Shown here: positions 10,152-21,500 of the stretch, one piece after another
How the letters are laid out: each line of letters begins with the position of its first letter
How positions within the stretch are numbered: position 1 is the first letter of the stretch
Assembly: GCA_025667525.1 (NCBI GenBank)
Contig: CM046875.1
Coordinates: forward strand, 205,154,271 to 205,218,270
Direction of reading: 5' to 3'
DNA length: 64,000 nucleotides
DNA from: Glebionis coronaria
Lineage: Eukaryota; Streptophyta; Magnoliopsida; Asterales; Asteraceae
Program-made: the position numbers and the translations under genes
The notes under the pieces: model-generated
Seen by the model: the letters and a program-made list of their open reading frames with translations, nothing else
Told to the model about the DNA's origin: nothing
Database searches by the model: none

Positions 10152-11528
10152 ATGGTTAAGGACAATCCGACTATTACATCCGTGCGTAATGTATTCTAAT
10201 ATGATAAATGCGTTGAATTTTGCTCAGAATACTTTATACATGAGAGCATTCATCCCACCTTTCCTGGTGAAGATGAAGCAATCACCGACTGTCCATCCAG
10301 GAAGATAGGTGTATACACACGCCTTTTTGACTCGGCTAACTACCGCATCCCATTTTCTAGGTTCCTCGTAGATATTCTACCATATTATGACTTCCACATT
10401 ACCCAATTACACTGCATAGCGGCGTGTAAATAAATCAATTTGAAATAACCTGCCATACATGCAATATAGGTCCATCTATTAGTTTATTTAGGGTTTTTTA
10501 TGTCCCCCCAAATGGTCAAGGCAGGTTGTCGTTTAAGAAGCATACGGGCAACACGCCAATGTGTTATAGCAAGGTGTTAGATTCACTAAATAATTGGTAT
10601 TACCGGTATTTCTTTGTAGACGCTATTGTATTCCCCGTCCCCTTCGTGTTAAAATACCCAGTCCGCACAGACTGTCCCCCTCCTACTAACACATATAAAG
10701 AAAGGGATGTTAGAATTCTAGATACACACCACACACATTTCCACAAGGGGTTGCCGGAGAACTTCCTATGCTTAATAGGCGTCAGTCGCAATTATGTTGG
10801 CAGTGCGGATCGATGCCCCATATTCCTGAACAGCCGTAGAGAGGGTGGGTGTACTTAGCTTTGAATTACGGCCATAACATACTTGTATATAACTAACATA
10901 CTTTGTTTGATTACATGTGTCTGCAGCTATGAATCTATTCGGATTGCTATGCCAATGAGACCCTTCCCAGATCCCTGAGGGTACACGAGCCCTGGATCAA
11001 GATGAACCACCTTTGCTGGAAGTTACCAAAAACATCACTATTCTGTTTGACGTGGTCCCAGAGCAGCACTCTGATATGGGCGAGACGTAAATCGAGAAAT
11101 CATCGCTAGACTTCGACAACGAAGACGGAGAACAACCCTTTCTAGAGGATGTGACAAGCCATTCCACCACGGTCAAGAATATCACTACGCCCATGAAGAA
11201 CATGGCGATAAAATAGACCAGCTCCACAAGGAGATAAACGAGTTATTTGGGTCTGAGGAAGAAGAGGAGGATGAGGGGACGGGTAACCAGACACATGCCA
11301 AGCCCGCTCCGAGGAGGCGTAAGTCCAAAAAGAAAACAAGGAAGAAGATGGAGCCAGAGGTAGGGGATTTCAACGCGCCACCCAAGAGGCTACGGGAAGA
11401 CCACCCCCAATATCAAGAAGGCAGCAACACAGGTGCGACCAAGGCTGGTATGACGACCCACCTACTGGTGTAGAAACACAAGTAGACAACACCGTATGGA
11501 AGGCTACCCCAGTAAATGCCTTGGCTCC
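10152..11528 (+). pseudogene. Transposase_28-type aORF, copy 2, 5' half
   Basis: The chosen start is ATG 10152, which opens a frame (MVKDNPTITSVRNVF) leading into the Transposase_28-like domain; a TAA follows about 15 codons in. The next conserved part (LDSLNNWYYRYFFVDAIVF, about 10580-10640, then ILDTHH...GLPENFLCLIGVSRNY) lies in another frame, so at least one frameshift separates them. A GT...AG intron of about 78 nt (about 10849-10926) is followed by acidic GSEEEEEDEG (about 11250) and basic RRRKSKKKTRKK, a strong nuclear-localisation-like patch. Known relatives are annotated 'putative gypsy type transposon'; biochemical role unknown. It continues at 14402 after the solo LTR. Confidence 0.75.
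10849..10926 (+). other. aORF intron 1 (predicted)
   Basis: GTGTAC...TGTCTGCAG, 78 nt and T-rich before the AG. The protein match runs out at its left edge and resumes after it. The exact donor could be shifted by two bases. Confidence 0.5.
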
Positions 11529-14396
11529 TGATAAGTGTGTAAACACTTACCCTTTTACCATTAAAAATTAGGAAAAACCAAACCAAAACGTAAGTTTATA
11601 AACATAAAAGTCAGAATTATGCGTGGTTTTGTGTTTGCTATGAAAATAGGTAAAAAAGGACAAAAACGAAGAAAACACGGGATTTCACGAACATTTTACG
11701 AAGAAAAAGTCAAAGTAAAGTCAAAAGGACAAAAAATGTGAAAGTAAAAGGGCTAGAAGTGAAGATTTTACAAAGATATGTGCTAAAGAACCAAGTTTGC
11801 AAAATAAAGTGACTAAAATTGCCAATATGCCAAAGTTTATAAACCCTTAGCCAAGTGGACCAATAAGAAACCAGCATTGATAGTCACACGGATCTGAATC
11901 CAAGTTTACACACCTCAACCAATTAAAACCCTCTTTTTCATTCCATGAGATTGCCAACGTGGCATCCACTTTTCAGAGAAAAGCCACCAACCAGAGTAGG
12001 CCACGTGTCACTCTCTTCCACCAGAACGAAGAAGAAGTTAGAGGCTGATTTAGAAGAAACCTTCAACATGAAAGTTGCTCCTTTTGATGAGACGAATCCA
12101 TTGGAGGCAACCAATTAAGCTGTCATTCACCCAATCAAAAGCACCCAATTACCCACATTCTTGTATAAACCCTAATCCACCTGGCAAATTCCCATTGGTC
12201 TAATTAACTGTCATTTTCTGAAACATTATCACCTTAGCAAACCCCCATCACCCACACGCTTTCCTAGAAACCCCCAACTGCCTTTATATAGCAATACGCT
12301 CCCCATAATTCACATAGTTCAATTTCTAGATTAAAATTTACGCCAATTTTCTCTTTCAGTAGCTTGTTTTGTACTTAGCTTAGTGTTTGTAATCATTTCC
12401 TTTCATCTTGTACCTTAATTTACCTTCCATTAATAAAACGCCATTAGAGCATTGTTCATCATCATCTTCATCCTATCTGCACTACTATGATTGCTGTTCT
12501 TGTTGATGTGTTGTGATTCTAAGCTTGATTGCAAGCTTTAGTTGCTGTTTGTTCATGATTTGAACAAGTTTTGAAGAGTTATAAGTTTTTGAAGGGAAAG
12601 CTATGATTTCAATTCACAAATTTAATCTCTATGAAATCTTGTGTTTTTGTAGCTGTTTGAGCTTGATCTAGTGTCTGTGATTATGTTTTGAACACCCTGC
12701 ATCAAAGGACTAGCTTGGATGCATGTATTGATCTAGTTTACATTTTTAGGCATAAAAATAGGTGTATTTGCAATTGCATGATCCAAGTTGTTATAACCTA
12801 TTTTCTTTGCTTAATTATCATCCATTTGATCTGTCATAGCTTGATATTCATCTGTTTTAGCTTAATCTCCATTAGATCTTCATAAGCCTTTGATATTTTT
12901 CCTTTTTAGCTTATTAAGGCGTGTTTGGATAAACTGTTTGTGGATTTGTGTTTAGGTTGTGGTTCATTAGATTCGTAGCATCTCATTTGTTGTCATTTGC
13001 TAGCTTAAAACCAGTCAAACACTTAGCCTAATTCAAAGTCAGTCCGGATCTAATTGAGAAAACACTTGTGGTTTGCTGTCATAATATCAAATTGGGTAGC
13101 CTTCTTCATTAAGTCACAAGTCACTCGTTTCTGTGAATTAGCTTAAGTGAATTGGTGTTTTAGATAGCTTTTAGGATAGAGTTACTTTGCCTAGTTACAA
13201 GTTTTATTTGAAGCTTATTAGATAAGCCATAATTTTGACCTAAATATAGCTTCATAAGTTGATTTTACATAAGAGCTGATCACTTTGTCCAATTGCTTAT
13301 AAATAGCTTATTTGCCTTAAGTCCTTCACAAATAGTGCTTAAATTTGCTTAATAAGTCATAATAAGCTTTTGGATAGCTTTTCTAAAAAAAAGTCAAAAA
13401 GTCCACTTGGCAATAATGTTCCAAATCCAAATTAAGCTAGCCAAAATTAAAATGAGCTTATGAGATAAGCTGAAACTCTGAAAAGGATTTTTCAATTAGC
13501 ACTTTTTATGAGTTAGAGAAAATAAGCTCATTCTGAATAAGCCAATTGCTCTAACTCATAAAAAGTGCTAATTGAAAAATCCTTTTCAGAGTTTCAGCTT
13601 ATCTCATAAGCTCATTTTAATTTTGGCTAGCTTAATTTGGATTTGGAACATATTGCAAGTGGACTTTTTGATTTTCATCCATTAATAAGCTCAAACTTGC
13701 TTATTCGTCTTTAAGCCCGTTTGTGTTTAGAAAGTTTCTTAATTGCAATATAGTCCCTAGCGTTTATTTCTGTTTCTTTTTATGGCACATTTAGTTAATT
13801 GCATCTAGGTCCTAAACTTTCCACTTTATTTCTTTTTGGCCCAAAACTCAACTGAGCTGGGCTTGAGTATTGGGCCAGTCATTTCGTTTGGGCTCGTTTG
13901 GATTTGGATTAAAGCTGGGTTGGGCTGTGCTGTTTTCTAAACCCAGTTTGGTTTCAAAATTACTAAACATTTTACATTTTCATTTTTATAGAAAATATTA
14001 GTTTTAAACAAATAGAAAAATAAAAAATATCAAAAAGTATAAAAAATCAATTTTCATATTTTGGCATTTTTACATTTACGATTTGGGGTATTTTTACATT
14101 TTGCATTTTTTTCTTAATAGCATTTATATTTTATTTGCATTTGCATTTACATTTTAATATTTATTTTTGTGCATTACCTACGTGTACTTTGTGTTTTAAT
14201 TGTGGTACGTGCATCTTGTTTTTAGAATAGATACGTATTAAGTATATAGTATTTTTACCATTTTTACGTGATTTGTTGAATTATAAATAGAATTCCAAAT
14301 CCTTTTATTGAACCAAAAACGATTTATCTTTACGATAAAATTAGATATCAATTCGAGTCGATTCGAGAAAAAACGATTGTACTAAAACGAATATTA
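11529..14396 (+). repeat. Solo LTR, Athila-type (2868 bp)
   Basis: Begins TGATAAGTGTGTAAACAC and ends ...ATATTA (degenerate TATCA). It is flanked by GCTCC (11524-11528) and GCGCC (14397-14401); copy 1 of the block still has GCGCC on the left, so the 5-bp duplication was originally perfect. Removing the LTR and one duplication restores the aORF frame across the site. No internal region remains, so LTR-LTR recombination is likely. A TATA-like TTTATATAG lies at 12283-12291. Confidence 0.85.
13391..13671. repeat. Long near-perfect inverted repeat (foldback)
   Basis: Left arm 13391-13518 and right arm 13549-13671 are reverse complements over about 125 bp, with a 30-nt loop. The inner roughly 100 bp show no mismatch; the outer 25 bp have small indels and substitutions. 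The surrounding LTR is rich in AGCTTA/TAAGCT words. No flanking duplication is obvious. Confidence 0.9.
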
Positions 14397-14431
14397 GCGC
14401 CCACCAACACAGAACCTGGGAAGGATCATAC

Positions 14432-14491
14432 GTAAGTCAATTTGCACATTAGTATTTGATGTATGTTTTCTAAATGATCATGTAATTACAG
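14432..14491 (+). other. aORF intron 2 (predicted)
   Basis: Donor GTAAGT, acceptor TAATTACAG, 60 nt. Joining the flanks keeps the frame (KDHT to EEPSK). The length is short for a plant intron but possible. Confidence 0.6.
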
Positions 14492-15028
14492 GGAAGAGCC
14501 GTCCAAGGCCACACCCAAACAAAGAAGACACGAGCCGAATAACCCCTCCTATCATTAAGGACGTGCCACCATCACCTCCACCAATGGCTAGCGAGGAGCC
14601 GCTCCCAGAAGGATCACCCTCACCTTTTTGCCCTGATTGGTGTTGATTTGTGACTAGTAGGTTGGAGACGGCAGAGGCATGCAAATACATTATGGACCAC
14701 ATAACCTCGTCCAACTTGATCCAGGACCTGAATGAGCTGACACATGATGATCTGATAGAACAGTTTAATGTATCAACCGCTCATCAAATGGCTATTGGTG
14801 CGGCAATGCGTCATCGCTTTGAGGGAGCGTTGAACCATATCCAGAGCGCGAACAGGAAAATAAGCCACAGGGAGAAGCTGGTCGAAGAACATGAACAAAC
14901 TATTTCCACTCTACAAGCCTAGCTGGCAATCACCGAGGCCGTCATTAAGGAGCAGGCAGCCCATGCAACAACGCGTGAGTCCCGTATCGTTGAGCTGGAG
15001 GCTGAGGTCCAATCCTTACACGACAAGG

Positions 15029-15120
15029 TATTATATAATTCTTTAAATTGTTGTCCTTTCCTTTTTTTTGTACAAGATAAGTACCTCTGAAATATGAATA
15101 ACACATAAACTTGAATCCGT
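15029..15120 (+). other. aORF intron 3 (predicted)
   Basis: Donor GTATTA, T-rich tract, acceptor ATCCGTAG. Joining the flanks continues the coiled-coil reading (SLHDK to VTATEVTAQS). Confidence 0.55.
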
Positions 15121-16013
15121 AGGTGACCGCTACCGAAGTCACTGCCCAATCCCTGGCCAATGATGTGTCCACACTCTCTTGTGACCATGACAACCTGCGC
15201 AAGCTTGTAAAGGGCGAATAACTGTTAGCCGTAGAGTTTTTCGACTACAGGGTGACACATGAAAAGGTGGTTGATGGCCGTCTTGAAGATATGCACACAA
15301 GACTGGATGGGTTAGCCATTGACTTTGATGTAGAGCTGTTTACCCCCACATGCTTACGGCCATCGCTGGTCGTAGGTGGATGATTAGGCGTTGTTTAAGG
15401 CTTGGGGTGAAAAGATTACGTATTTGCCCCAAATGGCCCAACCCTTTTCCAATGTCGTTTTAGACGGCATCGACCGTGGCAGGCATGAGGGTCTCCTAGC
15501 CGAAATGGAATGGGCTGAACAAGGACGAGCCGCTAAGGATCATGCCTACCATAAGCCAGACGCAAAGAAGAAGATGACCGCTTCCATGACGGTACATAAG
15601 TATATCGAATATCCTCTACAGAAGGACTTGGAGGCACTAAAGGATGCTCCCATTGATATGATTATGGAGCGGATGTGCATTGACATCGACTTGGATGCCC
15701 AACTCACCATTCCTTGGTACGCCGATACTCCTCCCACCGATAACCCATGGGCTTTAAAAGGAGAGAAAGTTTGGGAGAGGGGATACAGGCAAACATGGAC
15801 CATGCCAGGGGGAAGAGGGGAAGCCGTGTCTTGTACCGTACCCCCACTGTAGGGTCCGCTCACGTGCCTAGGTCCGATGGCGTGCCCGTGACATCCCCTT
15901 CTAGACCCTGATTGACCTTATTGCTGGAGGATGATGTTGCGCCGAGAGGGTCTAACTTAGCATTAATCACCCAACAAAGGAAGGAACTTGGAGAGTCCAT
16001 GCTTCCTAAATGA

Positions 16014-16635
16014 TGAACAATCCATACGTATTTGATAAAAAACTTATGTTTATCTGTAACATTCGGCCGTGGATGTCCACTGTATTTTTGTTTGTGTATA
16101 TACTTGTCTTTTTTGAATGTCTAGATAATTATGTATCTTTGTTATGCGTAGGTTGAACACAGCTTGTAGAAAATACTTAAGCATTACAAATTACTAGATG
16201 TACAATGTGTATCTTTGGCATGTTCACTATTTTGTTTATGCGGTAGGCTGAAACTTGTTACAACGTCTTGCGAATAAGGTGTCTAGTAAGGATTCACGAT
16301 CTGTGACTGTTGGGGTTGCATCCTTCTTATGCGACAAGCTGAATTAGTAGGCTCACTCAATCCTCTTGCTTCTCTTAGAAACGAATAGTACATGTACGTT
16401 TTTGATGGATGCATATGAATAAGGAAACAAAACTAAACAATTCTTAGTAAAAAAGAAAATTGAACAAGAACAAGCCGTGGAGCTAGCTAGGCACCATAGT
16501 ATTTCATTATAACGTTTACGATTTTTTGACATAATGAAATATCCTAAGACAAATGATTCCTAGAGAAAACATAAAAATGACATGGACCTTATTGATGCTG
16601 AATAGAGCGAGATGTCCATACAAAAGGTTGTAGCC
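16014..16635. other. Spacer between convergent aORF and Tat pol
   Basis: No ORF or recognisable motif. It separates the aORF stop (plus strand) from the pol stop (minus strand), so transcripts from both would run into each other here. Confidence 0.6.
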
Positions 16636-17373
16636 TTAGAGATAGCACTTTTTGAGATTGCTGATGTTCCAAGTGCGACCTAAGTCTTGGCCGCCCATGT
16701 CGCGCAACCTGTACGCGTTGTTCCCCAAAGCATCTGTGACTTCATACGGTCCTTCCCATTTTGGGCCAAGTTTTCTTGTGTAGTCAGCACGACTTGCTTC
16801 ATTTGCACGATAAACGAAGTCTCATGGCTTGAAGAATACACCCTTTACCTTAGCATCATAATTCCTTTTCATATTTACCTTAGCTTTCTCCTCATTGATT
16901 GCTGCCAGTTCCCGTTTTTCTTTCAATAGGTCAAAGTTAACTCTTAGTTCCTCATAATTTATGGTAACCTTCACCTCCGTGGTGCGGATTGTTGGCATAC
17001 CAATTTTGGCTGGTATTACTGATTTAGTACCATATGCAAGTGCAAACGGAGTGTCCCCATTAGCTGTTTTGATCATTGTTAGATGCGACCATAACACATG
17101 TGGTAGATCATCGACCCACTTGGCACATTTGTCACCCAGACGTGCCTTAGTTCGTTCTCACAGATTTCGATTCGCACACTCTACTAAACCCATTGGTCTA
17201 CGAGCGCTTAACAGATGCGAAATGCTGGGTGATATTCAAAGTTTCACACCAATCCCTGAATGTATTTTCCGTGAACTGCTTGCCGTTCTCAGAGATTATT
17301 TCCCCTGGTAAACCGAAGCATGTTAACCTCAAAATATTGAGTCAAACAAGAATGCTCGGTCATAAGTTATTAT
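16636..17373 (-). pseudogene. Tat Ty3/gypsy integrase C-terminal part (truncated)
   Basis: A single minus-strand frame reads FGLPGEIISENGKQF, ASVKRS-TNGLVECANRN, DDLPHVLWSHLTMIKTANG, TPFALAYGTKSVIPAKIGMP, then WEGPYEVTDALGNNAYRLRD and NISNLKKCYL before the stop at 16638-16636. These are the second half of the integrase core and the C-terminal GPY/F-type module. The middle catalytic Asp of the usual ISDNG segment is Glu here; the last catalytic Glu (LVECANR) is kept. Three in-frame stops remain, at the KRS/TNG, RNL/ERT and FFKP/DFV positions. The fragment is cut by the copia LTR at 17374. Confidence 0.9.
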
Positions 17374-17689
17374 TGTAACATTAGTTAAAACGTTGTAATA
17401 GGTAGTTATTTAGTCGTTATTTACGGGCTTGGATTTAAACTAATTAAGTCCAAAAGACAAGCCCGGTCCAATATATAGCCCATTAAAGCCCGCATGTGGG
17501 TGGACTATATATACTACCCTCCTATCATGTTAGGAGGGTTGGTGGTTTATTTTTCTCACTTCCTTAATCTAATATTCAACAAGTTAATCCTCTCCTTCTC
17601 TCTACTTTCTCTCACTACTTTCTCTCTCTATAAATCCATCTCTTTTCATCTATTTTCTATCTATAATCATCTAAATATATGGGACAACA
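17374..17689 (+). repeat. 5' LTR of Ty1/copia element (316 bp)
   Basis: Begins TGTAACATTAG and ends GGGACAACA. A TATATATA box lies at 17516-17523, with a CT-rich leader after it. The bases before it, ATTAT (17369-17373), are the presumed target duplication in the Tat integrase; the other side is outside the window. Confidence 0.75.
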
Positions 17690-17691
17690 TT

Positions 17692-17699
17692 TGGTATCA
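17692..17699 (+). promoter_or_regulatory. Primer-binding site of copia element
   Basis: TGGTATCA two nucleotides after the LTR end matches the first eight bases of the tRNA-iMet site (TGGTATCAGAGC); the following bases (ATCGG) do not match. Confidence 0.65.
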
Positions 17700-18551
17700 A
17701 TCGGCATAGGGTAGATACGTGATTGGTTTTGATATTTCTTATGTGTTCGTGTGATTTTATTCACTATCTTGCTCGAATCTTCAAAATTTTTGTGTTTTTT
17801 TGTTGTGTTTGTGAGTAGACAAATCATCTGCATCTACGTTGTAGTGATTTGGGTTACTTTGTTTGGTCAAAAACGCAAAATTTTGTGGTGTTTGGCTTGA
17901 TTTTTGGTGTGAAGTCACGTCTTTGATAAGTGTTCTTCTTGTTCCTGTTTTCTAGCAAATCTGGTACAAATTTCACATTTTTCTCTCTGATTGCGAAATT
18001 ATGGTACTCTCTGAATTGCGAAATTGTTCATTTACAAAAGTTGCGGAATTGTCCTTTGACAAGAATTGCGGAATTGAACTTTGACTCTAATTGCGAAATT
18101 GTTACCACATTGTGGAATCCTACCTTTAACGTGATTGCGAAATCTTGTCGTATAAGGATATTGAGAATTTGAACACTGCAGATTGCGGAATCATCCCAAA
18201 GTTGCGAAATCTTGCCATACATTGCGGATTTTTTGAATATTGCGGATTTGTTGGGTAATTGCGAAATCTTGCCAAGTTTTGCGAAATTTTGTCACGATTG
18301 CGAAATCTTGTCACGATTGCGAAATCTTGTCCTTAATTGCGAAATCATACACAATTAACCAATTGCGGAATCTTGCAATTGCGGAATCTTGAACTTTTGG
18401 GGATTGCGGAATCGAGTGATTTTTCGCTTTAGAATTTTTTGGTAATTGTGAAGCTAATTTTAGGGGATTTCAACATCTTTTCTCGACAACACCAATCACA
18501 ACACATCTACTTAAGATCCTTTTTCACTTAATCGATTACAAATTTCTAGAT
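17700..18551 (+). other. Copia untranslated leader
   Basis: About 850 nt between primer site and gag ATG. The first 290 nt are T-rich without a motif I recognise; the rest is dominated by the TTGCGRAAT array (17990-18415). No ORF of note. Confidence 0.7.
17990..18415 (+). repeat. TTGCG(A/G)AAT interspersed array in copia leader
   Basis: About 18 copies of TTGCGAAATC / TTGCGGAATC separated by 8-25 nt of variable sequence, several with TTG following. The core is kept while spacing varies, so it is not a simple tandem repeat. It lies wholly upstream of gag. Confidence 0.9.
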
Positions 18552-21500
18552 ATGGATTCTACTCAAGAGTATCATGTCACAAACAACAATATCATGGTGG
18601 CGGGTAATAAAGAGATACCACCAATGCTTGTGTCTGGTCGGTATGCTCAATGGAAATCACGGTTCATACGATACCTTGATACAGGACCCAATGGTGATGC
18701 CTTGAGGAAATGTATTACCCATGGACCATATGTATTCAAGAAAATCTCAATTCCTCCAAGAGCAGCCACAGATACTACTGATCCAATACCCGCAAGTGAA
18801 CGTGATGAAACAAGAGCCGATCTCACACCTGAAAATTGTGCTTGGCATGATGCGGAGAAGGAAGCCATCTATATGGTTTTAAGTGGGATTGGAGATGATA
18901 TTTACTCCACGGTTGATGCATGCCCGACAACACATTAAATGTGGACTGCGATTGAACGCTTGCAACAAGGAGAATCACTCAACAAACAAGATGTCAAAAC
19001 AAACTTGTTTTGGAATTTTGGCAACTTTACTTCAAGGGATTGAGAATCAATTAATTCATACTACTCCAGGTTCTATAAAATGATGAATGACATGACAAGA
19101 AATAATCTGCAAGTCTCCACCATGCAAGTCAATGTTCAATTTCTTCAACAACTTCAACCAGAGTGGACACGGTTCGTCACTTTAGTGAAACAACAAGAAA
19201 AGTTAGACGAGGTCTCATATCATCGACTCTTTGATATCTTGAAGCAGTTTCAGAACGAAGCAAATGAGATTCGAGCTGAACGTGTTGCCAAGACGGCTAA
19301 TTCACTTGCTTTAGTGACTACAACTCAACATGTTCAAGGTCATAACTCTCGTTCTCCTAAGTCATATTCCACTACATCATCTACAACACGATATTCCACA
19401 TCATCTAAGTCTTCATCATCCACAAGATCACGAGGCAAAGTGCCAAGAGCACCATCACCACCTTCTGAGTCATCATCTGAAGAATATAGTGATTAAGACC
19501 AAGCTCAAAAGAATCGAGAGATGAAACAACAAATTGCTTTCATAATGAAGACTTACAAGAAAATCTACAAACCCACCAGCAACAATCTTCGTACATCATC
19601 TAACACAAAGAATCGATATGTTTAGATTCCTCCAAGGTATGACACACGTCGACCTGGTGAAAGTCCTTCTAGGTATGATCGACATAATCCAACACATGTT
19701 GAGGGTTCTGCAAGGTATGATCGACAAACTGCCAAGTATGATACTCAGAGGATTGCTGCTGCTACTGGGAATAGGGAAACAGTTGGAAGTCAAGTGGTTC
19801 AGCAGAGTGGGATTCAATGTTTTAATTGCCAAGGTTATGGGCATATGGCAAAGGAATGCAAGAAGCCGAAAAGGGTTCGAGACTCCAGCTATCACAAGGA
19901 AAAGATGCTGCTATGCAAGAAAATAGAAGCAGGGGTTAAATTGTCAGCTGAGGAAGGAGCAATGCTTGATGATACTGATGTTGAAGATTCTGATCAAGAG
20001 CTCGATGCACATTACTCGTACATGGCAAAGGTTGAAGAAGTTCTCAAAGTCACTGAAGATGACAACGGCCCTATCTTTGACACTGAGTTAATCGATAAGG
20101 TACACACTACTGATGAATATAATGTGTTTGGTGATATTCCTGAGCATAGTGATCTACCCAATGCCATTAATGACACGTGTATGATGGAAACGGTTGATAG
20201 CAATACCACACCCGAGTCATCAAACATGTGCAATAATGAGTCTGAGGATGATCAACATGCAAATGAATATGATGAAGAGGAACGTATTGCGCTTGCTAAT
20301 TTAATTGCTACTTTACAAAAAGATGTCACTGAAAATAAAAAGAGTCAAAAGCAATTAAAGAAGGCAAACGCTACGCTCACTCAAAGTTTTGAAGAATGCA
20401 AAGCTGCTCTTATCAAATCTATTGAGATGAATGAAACCTATAGAGATGAGCTCCTTCAGAAAACCAAAGAGCTTGAGGGGTACAAGGGAAGTGCGTTAAA
20501 AAGTCAAAAGGACGATTTTGAAAACAAATATAATACAACTCTTGAGTATTAGCAAAAGAGAAGCGTCAATATAATGTTTTCTTGATGGATGAACGCCAAA
20601 AAATGTACCTTGCCAACACCAAAGTTAATGAACTTGAACAAAAGCTCTCTATGACCACTACTGATTCTGCTAAAGTTCTTGAGGATATGAAACAAGAGGT
20701 AGATGCGTTAAAACATGACTTCAAAAGTAGATATGATAAAGAAACTGAAAAAGTAACGAAACTAGAAGCACAAGTCGAATTTTTGAAGAAAGTTGTTTAT
20801 AAAACGCATGATTCTATTCAATCCGTAAGAATGCTGGCACCTCCTTCGATGTTTAAGGGTCAAGCTAGCTTTGCAAGTCCTGAGTACCTTGCCAAAGTTC
20901 AAGTTGTAAACCCGTGTCTGTGTCTTGATAAGACTGAAAGGACCGATCTTGATTGCATGCCTGTTAGTGCCGATAGTGAAGAGACTGCCCTTTGGGATGA
21001 TGATAGTCAACCTCTTGTCAGTAAGGAGTTTGTAAAACCATATAATTATGCTTATGAGAATAGTCTCTATGATCTTCTCAACAAACAAACTCAGAAAACT
21101 CGTGAGGAAGTGTTTCTTGAATGCAAACAAAAGAGAATTCAATGGAAGAAAGCATTTTCCCCTAAGAAATCTAATGTTTACAAATACATAAAATACCTCC
21201 CTCTAGATGAATCTAAAAGCAAGAGTAAGAAAACATTAGGTATTCTTAAACACCACATATATAATGTTAAATCTATTGTTGAAAGAAGTGAAAATGCTGA
21301 GTGGACACGCCCGATTCCTCAAGATATTACCTTGCTTGTGAAAGAACTCTTAATTCCAAACACGGCGTTGATTAAAGAAACTGTCCTTCAACTTGAGGAG
21401 TTCATTCGGACTGAAATGTATGATGATTTAAAATACGTTGAATCTCTTGAGAAACACATTGATGATCTTCAAATGGAGAAGTCTGATTTTTCAGATGAAT

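Larger units (their letters stand above)
14402..16013 (+). pseudogene. Transposase_28-type aORF, copy 2, 3' half
   Basis: The frame resumes with PTNTEPGKDHT, then predicted introns (14432-14491; about 15029-15120). Exon 14650-14922 and its continuation to 15028 read as a long charged heptad-like segment (HREKLVEEHEQTISTLQA, RIVELEAEVQSLHDK), a likely coiled coil. The C-terminal part shows HMLTAIAGRRW, LEALKDAPIDMIM, TVGSAHVPRSDGVPV and ends at TGA 16011-16013. Stops (TGA at about 14644, TAG 14920, TAA at about 15220, TAG 15850) and frameshifts break it. It converges tail to tail with the Tat integrase 620 bp away. Function unknown. Confidence 0.75.
9069..17373 (-). mobile_element. Tat-lineage (Retand-like) Ty3/gypsy element with antisense aORF, 5' part missing
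   Basis: In minus-strand order: integrase C-terminus (17373-16636), about 620 bp spacer, an antisense aORF (plus strand, 16013 back to 10152), promoter region, polypurine tract (9665-9655) and 3' LTR (9654-9069). Tat-lineage elements with an antisense extra ORF between pol and 3' LTR are known, and the arrangement fits. Its 3' LTR lies inside a copia RT gene. A later copia insertion at 17374 separates it from the rest of pol, gag and 5' LTR, which are not in the window. Confidence 0.75.

Noticed and set aside
13391..13671. MITE or foldback transposon
   Set aside because: No flanking target duplication or known terminal motif is visible, so it is listed only as an inverted repeat.
20762..21142. 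126-codon minus-strand ORF and similar minus-strand ORFs over gag and pol
   Set aside because: They are antisense shadows of the copia and Athila coding frames.
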